64,000 nt of DNA from Cytophagales bacterium (lineage in GTDB: Bacteria > Bacteroidota > Bacteroidia > Cytophagales > Cyclobacteriaceae): the NCBI GenBank assembly GCA_017303805.1, contig JAFLBQ010000001.1, positions 744,001-808,000 on the forward strand, written 5' to 3'. The notes under the pieces were generated by a model, which was given only the letters and a program-made list of their open reading frames with translations, ran no database searches and was not told the origin of the DNA. Positions 8,886 to 18,024 of the stretch are shown here, one piece after another; within the stretch, counting starts at the first letter, position 1; the number at the start of each line of letters is the position of its first letter. Made by a program: the position numbers and the translations under genes.

Positions 8886-10802
8886 ATGAAAAATAAAATT
8901 TATGCAATTCTGGCGCTTATCGGTTGCATGATTGCTCAAGGATGCAACGATATCCTCGAGGAAAATCCGAAAACTGTTTTTACCACTGACTACTTTAAAA
9001 CAGCGCAAGGCTTTCAGGATGCTCTGAACGCTTCTTACTCTTACATGCGATTTCAATACGGTACCAACCCCGCCTTGGGCTTAAATGTTACCGGCACCGA
9101 TGAGTTTACATTTGGCCCTGAACCGAATTACAATGGTTCGGGCGATAACCTGCCGCACAAGTTGATGGGCACTTATGATGTTACTCCGCAAGCCGGTTAC
9201 CTGGGGATTACCTTTAACAGAACATTTCCGGTAATCAATACCTTAAATGGGTTAATTGCTAATGCGAATCAAGTACCAACCTTTACTGAACTGCAACGCA
9301 ACGAAGCAGTAGCACAAGCCAGGTATCTGCGTGCTCACTACTATTATTTGCTGGTAGGACACTTTGGCGCTGTACCCCTTAACCTGGGTAGTGGCGATTT
9401 AGCTTTCAACACCGTACCCTACCTTGGGTTTAACCGGGGTAGCAGCGAAACCGACCGGCAGGATTTATTGAAAAGAAATTATGAGGTAATGATTGATGAC
9501 TTGATTTTTGCATCAGAAAATTTACCTGACAGGAGGAATCCCGGTGAGTTCAGATTATTTAAAGCAGTAGCCTTTCACCTCCTGGCAAAGGTTTATCTGG
9601 CCAGGTCGTACAATACAACGTTGGCCCAATCGGATGACGCCCAAAAGGCGTACGCAGCTGCCAACGAAGTGATTACCAACCTTTCAAAATACGGAGTGGC
9701 TCTGCAACAGGATTTCGCAACAGTTTTTGCAGAAAACAACAATTACAATTCTGAAATCTTATATGCGGCCGAGAGAATACCCGGAAGCTATGTAAACAAT
9801 GGTTATCTGAATGCCAATGCGGATGGTATTGGAGATGGCGAAAACATGGCTTCCAATTGTTTTACAAGCAATTATGAACAACCCCTATTAAATAGTTGGA
9901 CTATTACCGGAACTTTACCAAGTGGTTTTACAGCAGGCGACATAATTGATGGCCGGCCATTTTTGTTTCAACGCCCCTTGCGCAAAGTGGCGCCTACGCG
10001 CTGGTTAACAGAAACAGCTTTTGCGGATAAAGTGAATGATAGTCGCTACCATAACTCGTTCCGTACGCTGTGGACAGCCGCAACACAAAATGTGTCTGGC
10101 ACAACAGCTTACAATAATTTTATAGCCGCATTAACTGCACACAGCCGGGTGCTGGGCGATACGGCATTCTTTCTTGCGGATTCTCCTGCACAAGCAGCAG
10201 CTATGGGCGTAAGTGGTTCTAATCCTTTCGGCACAAAATATTATCGGGTTTACTCGTCTAACAACTGGTACAGCAACCAACTTTATCCGGGGCCTCCCGC
10301 GCCTTCTAATACGGTGCTTGTCTATCCATCTCTCAAAAAATTTGTTGATTCACAACGCACCAGTCAGAATGGTTCTTCTGGAAGGCCGATGCCAATTTTC
10401 AGATTAGCAGAAACTTATTTACTGGCGGCTGAGGCAGCTTTTAAAACAGGAAATACGACCGAAGCTGCAGCACTTATAAATGCTATCCGAACCCGGGCTG
10501 CATATCGTCCTGGTTTATCATCAGGTGTTTTAGCTACGCGTGTAGCGGCTATGCAAGTTACGGCCGGGCAGATTACGCTAGATTTTATTCTGGATGAACG
10601 CGCTCGTGAATTGGCTGGTGAAGGTATGCGCTGGACAGATCTCGCGTTACGGGGTGAATCAGTGTTTGTAAATCGTATTGGGTTAAATGCCGATGCAACT
10701 GGTAAAGTACTTGCCAAACACCGGTTGCGGCCAATCCCGCAATCGCAACTAGATGCCATCAACGATACCGATAAACAGAAGTATCAAAATCCTGGCTATT
10801 GA
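8886..10802 (+). CDS. SusD/RagB-family surface glycan-binding lipoprotein
   Basis: 638 residues. The ATG at 8886 gives a lipoprotein signal with Cys20 (IAQGC), so the protein is lipid-anchored on the cell surface. SusD features are the N-terminal NDILEENPKT stretch, TPR-like helices with ARYLRAHYYYLL and the C-terminal RLAETYLLAAEAA, DFILDERARELAGEGMRWTDL and LRPIPQSQLDAI. It binds the glycan and closes over SusC. It lies directly after susC and its end nearly meets the next lipoprotein gene. The specificity for xylan is inferred from the enzymes encoded downstream. Confidence 0.95.
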   Translation: MKNKIYAILALIGCMIAQGCNDILEENPKTVFTTDYFKTAQGFQDALNASYSYMRFQYGTNPALGLNVTGTDEFTFGPEPNYNGSGDNLPHKLMGTYDVTPQAGYLGITFNRTFPVINTLNGLIANANQVPTFTELQRNEAVAQARYLRAHYYYLLVGHFGAVPLNLGSGDLAFNTVPYLGFNRGSSETDRQDLLKRNYEVMIDDLIFASENLPDRRNPGEFRLFKAVAFHLLAKVYLARSYNTTLAQSDDAQKAYAAANEVITNLSKYGVALQQDFATVFAENNNYNSEILYAAERIPGSYVNNGYLNANADGIGDGENMASNCFTSNYEQPLLNSWTITGTLPSGFTAGDIIDGRPFLFQRPLRKVAPTRWLTETAFADKVNDSRYHNSFRTLWTAATQNVSGTTAYNNFIAALTAHSRVLGDTAFFLADSPAQAAAMGVSGSNPFGTKYYRVYSSNNWYSNQLYPGPPAPSNTVLVYPSLKKFVDSQRTSQNGSSGRPMPIFRLAETYLLAAEAAFKTGNTTEAAALINAIRTRAAYRPGLSSGVLATRVAAMQVTAGQITLDFILDERARELAGEGMRWTDLALRGESVFVNRIGLNADATGKVLAKHRLRPIPQSQLDAINDTDKQKYQNPGY

Positions 10803-10828
10803 TCATTAATAAAAATTTTGAACTTGTC

Positions 10829-11911
10829 ATGAAAAAGAAACTATTCATTCCACTTATGCTTCTAATCTTATTTTCGGCTTGTGCTGATGAAGATGGAATT
10901 ACCTATTCTGTAAAGGATGTAAGTGCAAGGGTTACCGGCTTTAGTAATAGTAAAACGGGTGCCGGAGCTCAACTTACAATCAATGGCTCGCAACTGCTGG
11001 ATGCGCAACGCATCTTCATTGGAAACGAAAGGGTTTTAGCACGAAATTTTGTAAGCAAGACTGACTCGGAAATTACGATCAACGTACCTACAACTGTAGC
11101 GTTGGGAGTAAACCGGGTACTGGTAGTGTTTTCAGGATCAGAACGAGCGTTTTCTGAAATCGAAGTTGTTCCATTGCAGGCTGTAAGCAGCTTTACCCCG
11201 TATTCTGCTACGGCCGGAGAAACCGTTACCTTATTTGGTGTAAACTTCGATTTGGTTACAGCTGTTAAACTAGGTGATGTAAGTGCCACTATTACTTCAC
11301 AATCGCCTACGTTGCTTAAGTTTACGATGCCAACTGGAGCGCCCACAGGAAAAATTACACTAATTGGCGCTGCTGGTAATACAAACAGTGCCGATAATTT
11401 AACCTCTTGCGCAGCATCACCTGGAATCTTGGATTGTCCTGTAGGTCTTAATCTGAATACCGGATTTGAAGTTGGTAGTGGTGATAATTTTGATAATTGG
11501 AGCAAGTACAACGGAGGTACCTATATGGTTCAAACCAGCGTGCCCAGCGAAGTATTTCGTGGAGCACGGGCATTAAAAGTGGTGCGTGATGGCACGCTTG
11601 CTTCTGGCGAGTGGCGCATTCAATTGGCGTCCGATCTTGTTGCTACCGAAGCTAATGTATCCTATACGGTGTACATGTGGGCTAAAGCTTCTGTTGCAGG
11701 CGGAAGCCTGCGCGTGTCCACAGCCCCGGATGCAAAATACACCGGCAATCAAAATGTAACTACTCAATGGCAGCGGTTGGCATTTACTTTTTCGCCCGCA
11801 GGCGGTAATGCCATTGCTACTACCGAAACCCGGGTGGTGTTGGATTTTAACGGTAATAATGCTGCCGTTACTACCTTCTATATTGATGATGTTAAACTAA
11901 TCAAGAATTAA
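10829..11911 (+). CDS. Surface lipoprotein with IPT/TIG domains and a C-terminal CBM-like domain
   Basis: 360 residues from ATG 10829, 27 bases after the SusD stop. The lipoprotein signal ends at Cys18 (LFSAC). Residues about 25-110 and 112-190 look like two IPT/TIG beta-sandwiches (SARVTGFS..GAGAQLTINGSQL; SSFTPYSATAGETVTLFG). About 205-360 resembles a CBM4/9/22-type jelly-roll (LNTGFEVGSGDNFDNWSKY, FYIDDVKLIKN). This is the usual design of a SusE-position surface glycan-binding protein: the Ig-like stalk lifts the xylan-binding module off the membrane. It is the last gene before the terminator at 11950-11984. Confidence 0.85.
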   Translation: MKKKLFIPLMLLILFSACADEDGITYSVKDVSARVTGFSNSKTGAGAQLTINGSQLLDAQRIFIGNERVLARNFVSKTDSEITINVPTTVALGVNRVLVVFSGSERAFSEIEVVPLQAVSSFTPYSATAGETVTLFGVNFDLVTAVKLGDVSATITSQSPTLLKFTMPTGAPTGKITLIGAAGNTNSADNLTSCAASPGILDCPVGLNLNTGFEVGSGDNFDNWSKYNGGTYMVQTSVPSEVFRGARALKVVRDGTLASGEWRIQLASDLVATEANVSYTVYMWAKASVAGGSLRVSTAPDAKYTGNQNVTTQWQRLAFTFSPAGGNAIATTETRVVLDFNGNNAAVTTFYIDDVKLIKN

Positions 11912-11949
11912 AGACTGATTTCGTTTTAGGGTTTAAAGTTATCAGTACC

Positions 11950-11984
11950 GATCAATCCGGCTTCGGCCGGGTTGATCTAATTTT
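11950..11984 (+). terminator. Intrinsic terminator with UUCG tetraloop between import genes and xylanase
   Basis: A 12-bp stem (11950-11961 with 11966-11977, one G-U pair) closes a UUCG tetraloop in the very stable C(UUCG)G context. It is followed by TAATTTTAATTG. It lies 38 bases after the binding-protein stop and 26 before the GH10 start. It probably lowers enzyme mRNA relative to susCD, or protects the 3' end of the susCD message. Confidence 0.8.
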
Positions 11985-12003
11985 AATTGTTTAATTGTTC
12001 AGC

Positions 12004-13269
12004 ATGAAACTATTTTTACGGCAAGCCTGCGCTTCCCTTACACTTTCATTTGTAATTTCAACCACCGCCTATACTCAGATAGCACTTGAAAAGTGTAAAT
12101 TTCTGGGTAACGTTATTGGTTCGGGGGTTCCTACCAGTTTCAGCACTTACTGGAATCAGGTTACTCCGGAAAACAGTGGCAAGTGGGGCTCGGTTGAAGC
12201 AACCAGAAATAGTATGAATTGGGCCGGGCTAGATGTTGCTTACAATTTCGCGCAAGCCAACAACTACCCTTTTAAGCAACATACCTTTGTATGGGGTCAA
12301 CAACAACCGGCCTGGCTTACAACGTTAATGGCCGATACTTCAATTCCACAGGAAGAGCGTTACGCTCAAGTGCGGGCGGAAGTAGAAGAGTGGATCAGAC
12401 AATTTTGTGAACGCTACCCCAACACAGACATGATTGATGTAGTGAATGAGCCATTTCACGCCACACCGGTTTATGATTTAGCACTGGGTACAGGCTGGAA
12501 TTGGGTAATATGGGCCTTTGAGAAGGCTCGGCAGTACTGCCCTAATGCAAAATTGTTGTTAAACGATTACAACATCATTAACAACGATGGTACAACTAAC
12601 AACTATTTGGCGCTAATAAACTTATTAAAAGCTCAAAACCTGATTGATGGTATCGGAATTCAATGCCATCGGTTCGAAGTGGAGCGTGCACCGGTTACCC
12701 AACTAAAAAGCAATCTCGATAAATTAGCCACAAGCGGGTTGCCGATTTACATAAGCGAATTTGATATTGGTAACCTTGATAATGCAAGCACCGGTAATAG
12801 CACTACAGACGACAACGTTCAACTGGAAATTATGCAGCGGGTATTTCCTGTGTTATGGGAGCATCCTGCAGTGTATGGCATTACCGTATGGGGCTATCTG
12901 CAAGGACAAACATGGCAATCTACTGCTAACCTGCTGCGCGCAGATGGCAGCGAAAGACCTGCCCTTACGTGGTTAAAAAATTATGTACCATCGAAGCCTG
13001 GAGGCTCGTTTTGCCTTACAACCAGCATCAATACGCTTAATGAAAATGTTGAGGTGTTTCCCAACCCGGCTGCAACCGGCAACGGTATACTAGTTGTATC
13101 GCAAAAATATGGATCGTTAGTGGTTCGGGATTTACATGGCAAGACGATTGTTAACCTAAGCCTGCAGCCATCTCAACAACAGGTTGTTAAAATTGCAATA
13201 CCGGGAGTCTATCTATTTAATTTTTACATAAGTGGAGCAAGGATTTTGAAAAAAGTTATTGTTTACTAA
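12004..13269 (+). CDS. Secreted GH10 endo-beta-1,4-xylanase with T9SS sorting domain
   Basis: 421 residues from ATG 12004. The signal peptide runs to about residue 25 (TAYTQ). The GH10 TIM barrel covers about 28-330, with acid/base Glu149 (DVVNEP) and nucleophile Glu252 (ISEFDIG). The classical WHxQ histidine loop reads VWGQQQP here, so the -1-subsite histidine is replaced by Gly; this appears to mark a subgroup and may alter specificity. Residues 349-421 (VEVFPNP ... GVYLFNF ... KKVIVY) form a type A C-terminal sorting domain, meaning export by the type IX system. Its role is to cut the xylan backbone outside the cell. GH115 starts one base after its stop. Confidence 0.93.
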   Translation: MKLFLRQACASLTLSFVISTTAYTQIALEKCKFLGNVIGSGVPTSFSTYWNQVTPENSGKWGSVEATRNSMNWAGLDVAYNFAQANNYPFKQHTFVWGQQQPAWLTTLMADTSIPQEERYAQVRAEVEEWIRQFCERYPNTDMIDVVNEPFHATPVYDLALGTGWNWVIWAFEKARQYCPNAKLLLNDYNIINNDGTTNNYLALINLLKAQNLIDGIGIQCHRFEVERAPVTQLKSNLDKLATSGLPIYISEFDIGNLDNASTGNSTTDDNVQLEIMQRVFPVLWEHPAVYGITVWGYLQGQTWQSTANLLRADGSERPALTWLKNYVPSKPGGSFCLTTSINTLNENVEVFPNPAATGNGILVVSQKYGSLVVRDLHGKTIVNLSLQPSQQQVVKIAIPGVYLFNFYISGARILKKVIVY

Positions 13270-13270
13270 A

Positions 13271-15856
13271 ATGATAACCAAGGGTACTTTATTTGTTGCT
13301 GCCTTATTGGTAACCGTACAGAGTTTCTGCGGCCATTTAACCGAGTACGCAGAAACTTTAAGTGCTTCGCAATTTACGCTGGCATCTGGCGGGCAAACTA
13401 CTCCTTTGATAATCGATGCAAGTGAGCACACGGGTGTGGTGCGGGCCGCCCACGATTTGCAAACAGATATAGAGCAGGTGGCCGGTATAAAACCCGAGTT
13501 GTTTCTGCTTAGTAACCTTCAACCTGATACACGAGAAATAGTACTGATCGGATCGCTTGATAAAAGTGAAGTACTCAAAAAGCTGATAAGCGAGCGCAAG
13601 CTTGATATTACCGCCATTGAAGGCAAATGGGAATCCTACCTTATTCAAACAATAGAAAATCCTTTTCCTAATGTGGTGCGGGCATTTGTAATTGCAGGAA
13701 GCGATAAACGCGGAACCATTTTCGGTATTTATGAAATCTCAAAACAAATAGGTGTTTCGCCCTGGCATTGGTGGGCCGATGTACCGGTAAAAAAACAAAG
13801 CGAGCTGGTCGTTGCGGCAGAAAAGCAAACAGACTTTCCGCGTGTAAAATACAGGGGTATCTTTATTAACGATGAGCAGCCGGCTTTGGGCGGCTGGGTA
13901 AAGGAAAATTACGGAGGCTTCAACAGCAAGTTTTATACAAGAGTTTTTGAACTCATTCTGCGGTTGAAGGGAAACTTTTTGTGGCCAGCCATGTGGGGCC
14001 AGAGTTTTTATACCGAAGACCCCCTCAATCCCAAGTTGGCCGATGAATATGGAATTGTGATCAGTACCTCGCACCACGAGCCCATGATGCGGGCCCACGT
14101 AGAATGGCAGCGGGCGAACAAGGGTAAGTGGAACTATAGTTCCAACGAAGCTGCTTTGCAGGAATTCTGGAAAGCCGGTATTACCCGTATGGGAGATTAT
14201 GAAAGTGTAGTAACGCTTGCTATGCGGGGCGATGGCGATGAACCCATGTCTGAAGAAAGCAATATTTCGTTGTTGCAAAAAATTGTTTCCGATCAAAGAA
14301 AGATAATTACAGACATAACGGGCAAGCAAGCTACCGATGTACCGCAGGTTTGGGCGTTATATAAAGAAGTGCAGGAATACTACGACAAAGGCATGCGCGT
14401 ACCTGATGATGTTACCCTGTTGTTGTGCGATGACAATTGGGGCAACCTTCGTAAACTACCACGCGTGCAAGATGCAAAGCGCGCAGGCGGATATGGAATC
14501 TATTATCATTTCGATTATGTTGGCGGCCCCCGCAACTACAAATGGATTAATACCAACCAGATTGAGCGTGTGTGGGAACAAATGCATTTAGCCTATGCAT
14601 ACGAGGCACGTCAAATCTGGATTGTAAACGTGGGCGATATCAAGCCTATGGAATTTCCGATTTCGTTTTTCCTTGATTATGCGTGGAACCCGGAGGCAAT
14701 TGTACCGGAGCAATTACCTTCCTACACCGAATGGTGGTGTACACAGCAATTTGGTTCCGAACATGCCAAAGAGCTTGCCGCTTTGTTGATGTTGTACACA
14801 AAATATAACAGCAGGGTTAAGTCCGAGCTCCTGGATGCAAAAACTTTTAGCCTTGAGAATTACAATGAATTCGAACGGGTGGTGCAAGCGTATCAAGACC
14901 TGGCCTCGCGGGCGAACCTCCTGGCTCTAAAAATTCCGGCTCCGCAGCACGAAGCGTACTACCAATTGATTCAACACCCGGTGCAAGCCAGCGCCAATCT
15001 TTATGCGATGTACTACTATGTGGCACTCAATCAGCAGGCGGTGGCTCGTGGCGAACTCCGCGCAAACGAATTTGCGGACAAAGCCCGGCAACACTATCTG
15101 CGCGATTCATTAATTACCATTGAATATCACCAGCGCAACAACGGTAAATGGAATCACATGATGAGCCAAACGCATATTGGTTATACCTATTGGCAGCAGC
15201 CACCGGTTAACAAAATGCCTGAGGTTACTTATTTGAAAACCGGCACGGTTCCAAAGCAAACCGCGCCCCGCGCCCCTAAGACTGCCCGCAGTCTCGTACC
15301 AGGTTCACAGAAGAGAAATCTATTCTTTGAACAAGACAAGTATGTTGCCATGGAAGCCGACCATGCCACGCGCTTAGTAAATTCAACTGATACGAATTGG
15401 AAGGTGATCCCCAACCTGGGCAAAACCGGCTCGAGCCTTACTACTTTTCCGGTTACAACAGGTGTAGAGGAACTTTTCGAGGCTTCTCCGCATGCAGAGT
15501 ACGAATTCTACACAACCAGCACAGGGCCGGCAATGGTGCAACTCTACTTCTCGCCTACGCTTAATTTTGCTGCAGCATCGGGCGGATTACGATTTGCTGT
15601 TTCTATTGACGATGAAACTCCGCAAGTGATTAGCCTGAATGCGGACGACAACGATCTTAAAATATGGGAACGCTGGGTTGCCAATAATATCATTGTGAAA
15701 ACAAGCGCCCATCAGGTAAAGAAAAAGGGACGACATTTTTTACGCTATTGGCTGATTGAACCCGGGCTGGTTTTACAGAAAATAGTGGTAGATTTTGGAG
15801 GAGTAAAGCCTAGCAACCTGGGCCCTCCTGAAACAATTCTAATTGCAAATCCATAA
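13271..15856 (+). CDS. GH115 xylan alpha-1,2-(4-O-methyl)glucuronidase
   Basis: 861 residues from ATG 13271, one base after the GH10 stop, so translation is probably coupled. The signal peptide is about residues 1-24. Family GH115 landmarks are HWWADVPV, YRGIFINDEQPALGGWV, LKGNFLWPAMWGQSF, STSHHEPMMRAHVEW, MRGDGDEPM, LLLCDDNWGNLR and YHFDYVGGPRNYKWI. Length matches the usual 800-1000 residues. It removes (methyl)glucuronic acid from internal xylose residues of polymeric or long xylan, which complements GH67, which acts only on the non-reducing end. A beta-rich C-terminal module (about 690-861) resembles those of other GH115 enzymes. Confidence 0.94.
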   Translation: MITKGTLFVAALLVTVQSFCGHLTEYAETLSASQFTLASGGQTTPLIIDASEHTGVVRAAHDLQTDIEQVAGIKPELFLLSNLQPDTREIVLIGSLDKSEVLKKLISERKLDITAIEGKWESYLIQTIENPFPNVVRAFVIAGSDKRGTIFGIYEISKQIGVSPWHWWADVPVKKQSELVVAAEKQTDFPRVKYRGIFINDEQPALGGWVKENYGGFNSKFYTRVFELILRLKGNFLWPAMWGQSFYTEDPLNPKLADEYGIVISTSHHEPMMRAHVEWQRANKGKWNYSSNEAALQEFWKAGITRMGDYESVVTLAMRGDGDEPMSEESNISLLQKIVSDQRKIITDITGKQATDVPQVWALYKEVQEYYDKGMRVPDDVTLLLCDDNWGNLRKLPRVQDAKRAGGYGIYYHFDYVGGPRNYKWINTNQIERVWEQMHLAYAYEARQIWIVNVGDIKPMEFPISFFLDYAWNPEAIVPEQLPSYTEWWCTQQFGSEHAKELAALLMLYTKYNSRVKSELLDAKTFSLENYNEFERVVQAYQDLASRANLLALKIPAPQHEAYYQLIQHPVQASANLYAMYYYVALNQQAVARGELRANEFADKARQHYLRDSLITIEYHQRNNGKWNHMMSQTHIGYTYWQQPPVNKMPEVTYLKTGTVPKQTAPRAPKTARSLVPGSQKRNLFFEQDKYVAMEADHATRLVNSTDTNWKVIPNLGKTGSSLTTFPVTTGVEELFEASPHAEYEFYTTSTGPAMVQLYFSPTLNFAAASGGLRFAVSIDDETPQVISLNADDNDLKIWERWVANNIIVKTSAHQVKKKGRHFLRYWLIEPGLVLQKIVVDFGGVKPSNLGPPETILIANP

Positions 15857-15860
15857 AACC

Positions 15861-16940
15861 ATGAATCAAACGAAAGTAAAGTACCTTGCTATTCTCCTGC
15901 TCACATCGGCACTGTATCAATGCAGGCCTAAACCTGCTTCTGAGAAAGCGCCCGTTGATCCGATAGTAACCCCAACGCCAATTTCGCAACCATTGGTTAC
16001 CGATCTCTACACGGCCGATCCTTCTGCCCATGTTTTTAATAACCGCATTTATATTTATCCATCGCACGATATTGAGGCTGGCATTAAAGAGGATGATGAG
16101 GGCAGTCATTTTGGGATGCAAGACTACCACGTGTTTTCGATGGATGCCATTGATGGAACTGTAACCGATCATGGAGTAGCTCTTGATATTAAAGATGTGC
16201 CGTGGGCAGGCCGGCAAATGTGGGCACCGGATGCCACTTACAGCAATGGAACTTACTATTTCTATTTTCCGGTAAAAGACAAACAAGACATTTTCAGAAT
16301 AGGCGTTGCTACCGGTAAATCGCCCGAAGGCCCGTTTGTTGCTGAGGCCCGGCCTATCGAAGGAAGTTATAGTATCGACCCAGCCGTTTTTAAAGACGAT
16401 GATGGTACCTACTACATGTACTTTGGTGGAATCTGGGGCGGGCAACTGCAACGATGGGATAACAATCAATACCATGCCGATGGTAAAACCCGCAACCCAG
16501 ACGAGCAAGCCATCTTACCGCGCGTAGCTAAACTTAAACCCGATCTGAAGAGTTTTGCTGAGCCGGTTAAAGAAATAAAACTGGTGGACGAAACCGGTAA
16601 CCTCTTTACCGAAAGCCAAAATGATAAGCGCTTTTTCGAAGCGGCATGGCTGCATAAATACAATGGAAAATATTACTTCTCCTACTCTACCGGTGACACG
16701 CACTTTATAAATTATGCTGTGGGCGACTCGCCTTACGGCCCTTTTACTTTTAAGGGAGTAGTGTTACACCCGGTACAAGGCTGGACAAACCATCATTCCA
16801 TTGTAGAAGTAAATGGCAAATGGTATTTGTTTTACCATGATGTGCAGCTTTCGGGAAAGACACACTTGCGTAACATTAAAGTTACCGAGCTGCATCATAA
16901 TGCCGATGGTACCATTGAGGCAATCCACCCCTACAAATAA
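15861..16940 (+). CDS. GH43 beta-xylosidase / alpha-L-arabinofuranosidase, exported
   Basis: 359 residues from ATG 15861, 4 bases after the GH115 stop. The N-terminus is a signal sequence with a possible lipoprotein Cys21, though LYQC is a poor lipobox. The five-bladed propeller of GH43 shows the catalytic base Asp53 (TADPSAHV), the pKa-modulating Asp173 (SIDPAVFKDDDGTYYMYFGG) and an acid Glu in FFEAAWLHKYNGKYYFSYS. The second half ends HHSIVEVNGKWYLFYHD. Members remove xylose or arabinose from xylan fragments, and this one cannot be assigned between them by eye. The position between GH115 and GH10 supports arabinoxylan or xylo-oligosaccharide substrates. Confidence 0.9.
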   Translation: MNQTKVKYLAILLLTSALYQCRPKPASEKAPVDPIVTPTPISQPLVTDLYTADPSAHVFNNRIYIYPSHDIEAGIKEDDEGSHFGMQDYHVFSMDAIDGTVTDHGVALDIKDVPWAGRQMWAPDATYSNGTYYFYFPVKDKQDIFRIGVATGKSPEGPFVAEARPIEGSYSIDPAVFKDDDGTYYMYFGGIWGGQLQRWDNNQYHADGKTRNPDEQAILPRVAKLKPDLKSFAEPVKEIKLVDETGNLFTESQNDKRFFEAAWLHKYNGKYYFSYSTGDTHFINYAVGDSPYGPFTFKGVVLHPVQGWTNHHSIVEVNGKWYLFYHDVQLSGKTHLRNIKVTELHHNADGTIEAIHPYK

Positions 16941-16945
16941 AGATT

Positions 16946-18022
16946 GTGCACCGAAAGGGTACCATATTATTTCTACCGCTGGCCATTGGCTTGTTAAGCT
17001 GTACCGGTAACAACTACCATAAGGGATTGAAGGATTACTACGCCACTTACTTTAGTATGGGGGTAGCCATAACACCTCAATCGTTGCACACCGATGAAGC
17101 TACCCTGGTGGCAAGCGAGTTCAATAGTCTTACCGCAGAAAATGCGATGAAGATGGGGCCAATCCATCCTACCGAGAATGACTATTTCTGGAAGGATGCT
17201 GACTCTATTGTGGCGTTTGCCCAACGTGCTAAAATGAACGTGCGGGGCCATACACTGTGCTGGCACAATCAAGCACCCGGGTGGCTGTTTGTGAATGTCG
17301 ATGGCAGCACCGTTAGTAAAGAAGTGCTGCTGCAGCGATTGAAAGAACACATAACATCTGTTGTAAGTCGGTACCAGGGAAAAATCTATGCCTGGGATGT
17401 GGTTAACGAAGCAATCTCCGACCGGGAAGACGACTTTTACCGCGATAGTCCGTGGTATCAGATCTGTGGCGAAGAATACATTGCAAAAGCATTTGAATAC
17501 GCGCATGCGGCCGATCCGCAAGCCTTGCTTTTCTACAACGACTACAACGAGATTAATCCTGTAAAGCGAAAAAAAATTATTCAGTTGGTGCAGCAGTTGC
17601 AGGCGGCCGGTGTTCCCATTCATGGCATAGGGTTGCAAGGCCATTGGTCGGTCTTTGAACCAACGTACCAGCAATTAGATAGTACGCTTTCGGATTTCAG
17701 TAAGCTGAACATTCCGCTGCAAATAACTGAATTGGATGTATCAATCTACCCGAAAGAGCATGCGCGAAGAGAAGCAACCCCAACCGATGGTGAGGCCGGT
17801 TTTACACCTGAGTTAAAACTGAAACAAGATGAAGCGTATAAAACGTATTTCAAATTGTTTAGAAAGTATAAGCACGTAATAACAAGTGTAACTTTTTGGA
17901 ATATAAGTGATAGACGCAGTTGGCTGGATAATTTTCCGGTGCGCAACCGCAAAGATTTTCCGTTGCTGTTTGATTCTAACTTGAAACCTAAGAGCGCCTA
18001 TATAGAGGTAACTAATTTCTGA
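16946..18022 (+). CDS. GH10 endo-xylanase, lipoprotein
   Basis: 358 residues from a GTG start at 16946, 5 bases after the GH43 stop; this start gives a good lipoprotein signal with Cys19 (LLSC). The GH10 barrel is canonical, with HTLCWHNQAPGW (keeping the WHNQ loop that the first GH10 lacks), acid/base Glu155 (DVVNEA) and nucleophile Glu262 (ITELDVS). It is probably anchored to the outer membrane or faces the periplasm, where it would shorten imported or surface-bound xylo-oligosaccharides. The two GH10 enzymes therefore differ in export route and active-site loop, pointing to a division of labour. Confidence 0.93.
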   Translation: MHRKGTILFLPLAIGLLSCTGNNYHKGLKDYYATYFSMGVAITPQSLHTDEATLVASEFNSLTAENAMKMGPIHPTENDYFWKDADSIVAFAQRAKMNVRGHTLCWHNQAPGWLFVNVDGSTVSKEVLLQRLKEHITSVVSRYQGKIYAWDVVNEAISDREDDFYRDSPWYQICGEEYIAKAFEYAHAADPQALLFYNDYNEINPVKRKKIIQLVQQLQAAGVPIHGIGLQGHWSVFEPTYQQLDSTLSDFSKLNIPLQITELDVSIYPKEHARREATPTDGEAGFTPELKLKQDEAYKTYFKLFRKYKHVITSVTFWNISDRRSWLDNFPVRNRKDFPLLFDSNLKPKSAYIEVTNF

Positions 18023-18024
18023 CT

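Noticed and set aside
13739-14329. A 196-codon antisense frame opposite GH115
   Set aside because: It is fully inside a clear GH115 gene, has low-complexity aromatic composition and no family features.
15810-16508. A 232-codon antisense frame opposite GH43
   Set aside because: Overlaps strongly supported GH115/GH43 coding sequence and shows no recognisable domain.
16994-17674. A 226-codon antisense frame opposite the second GH10
   Set aside because: The plus-strand GH10 has intact catalytic motifs; the antisense frame is a codon-bias shadow.
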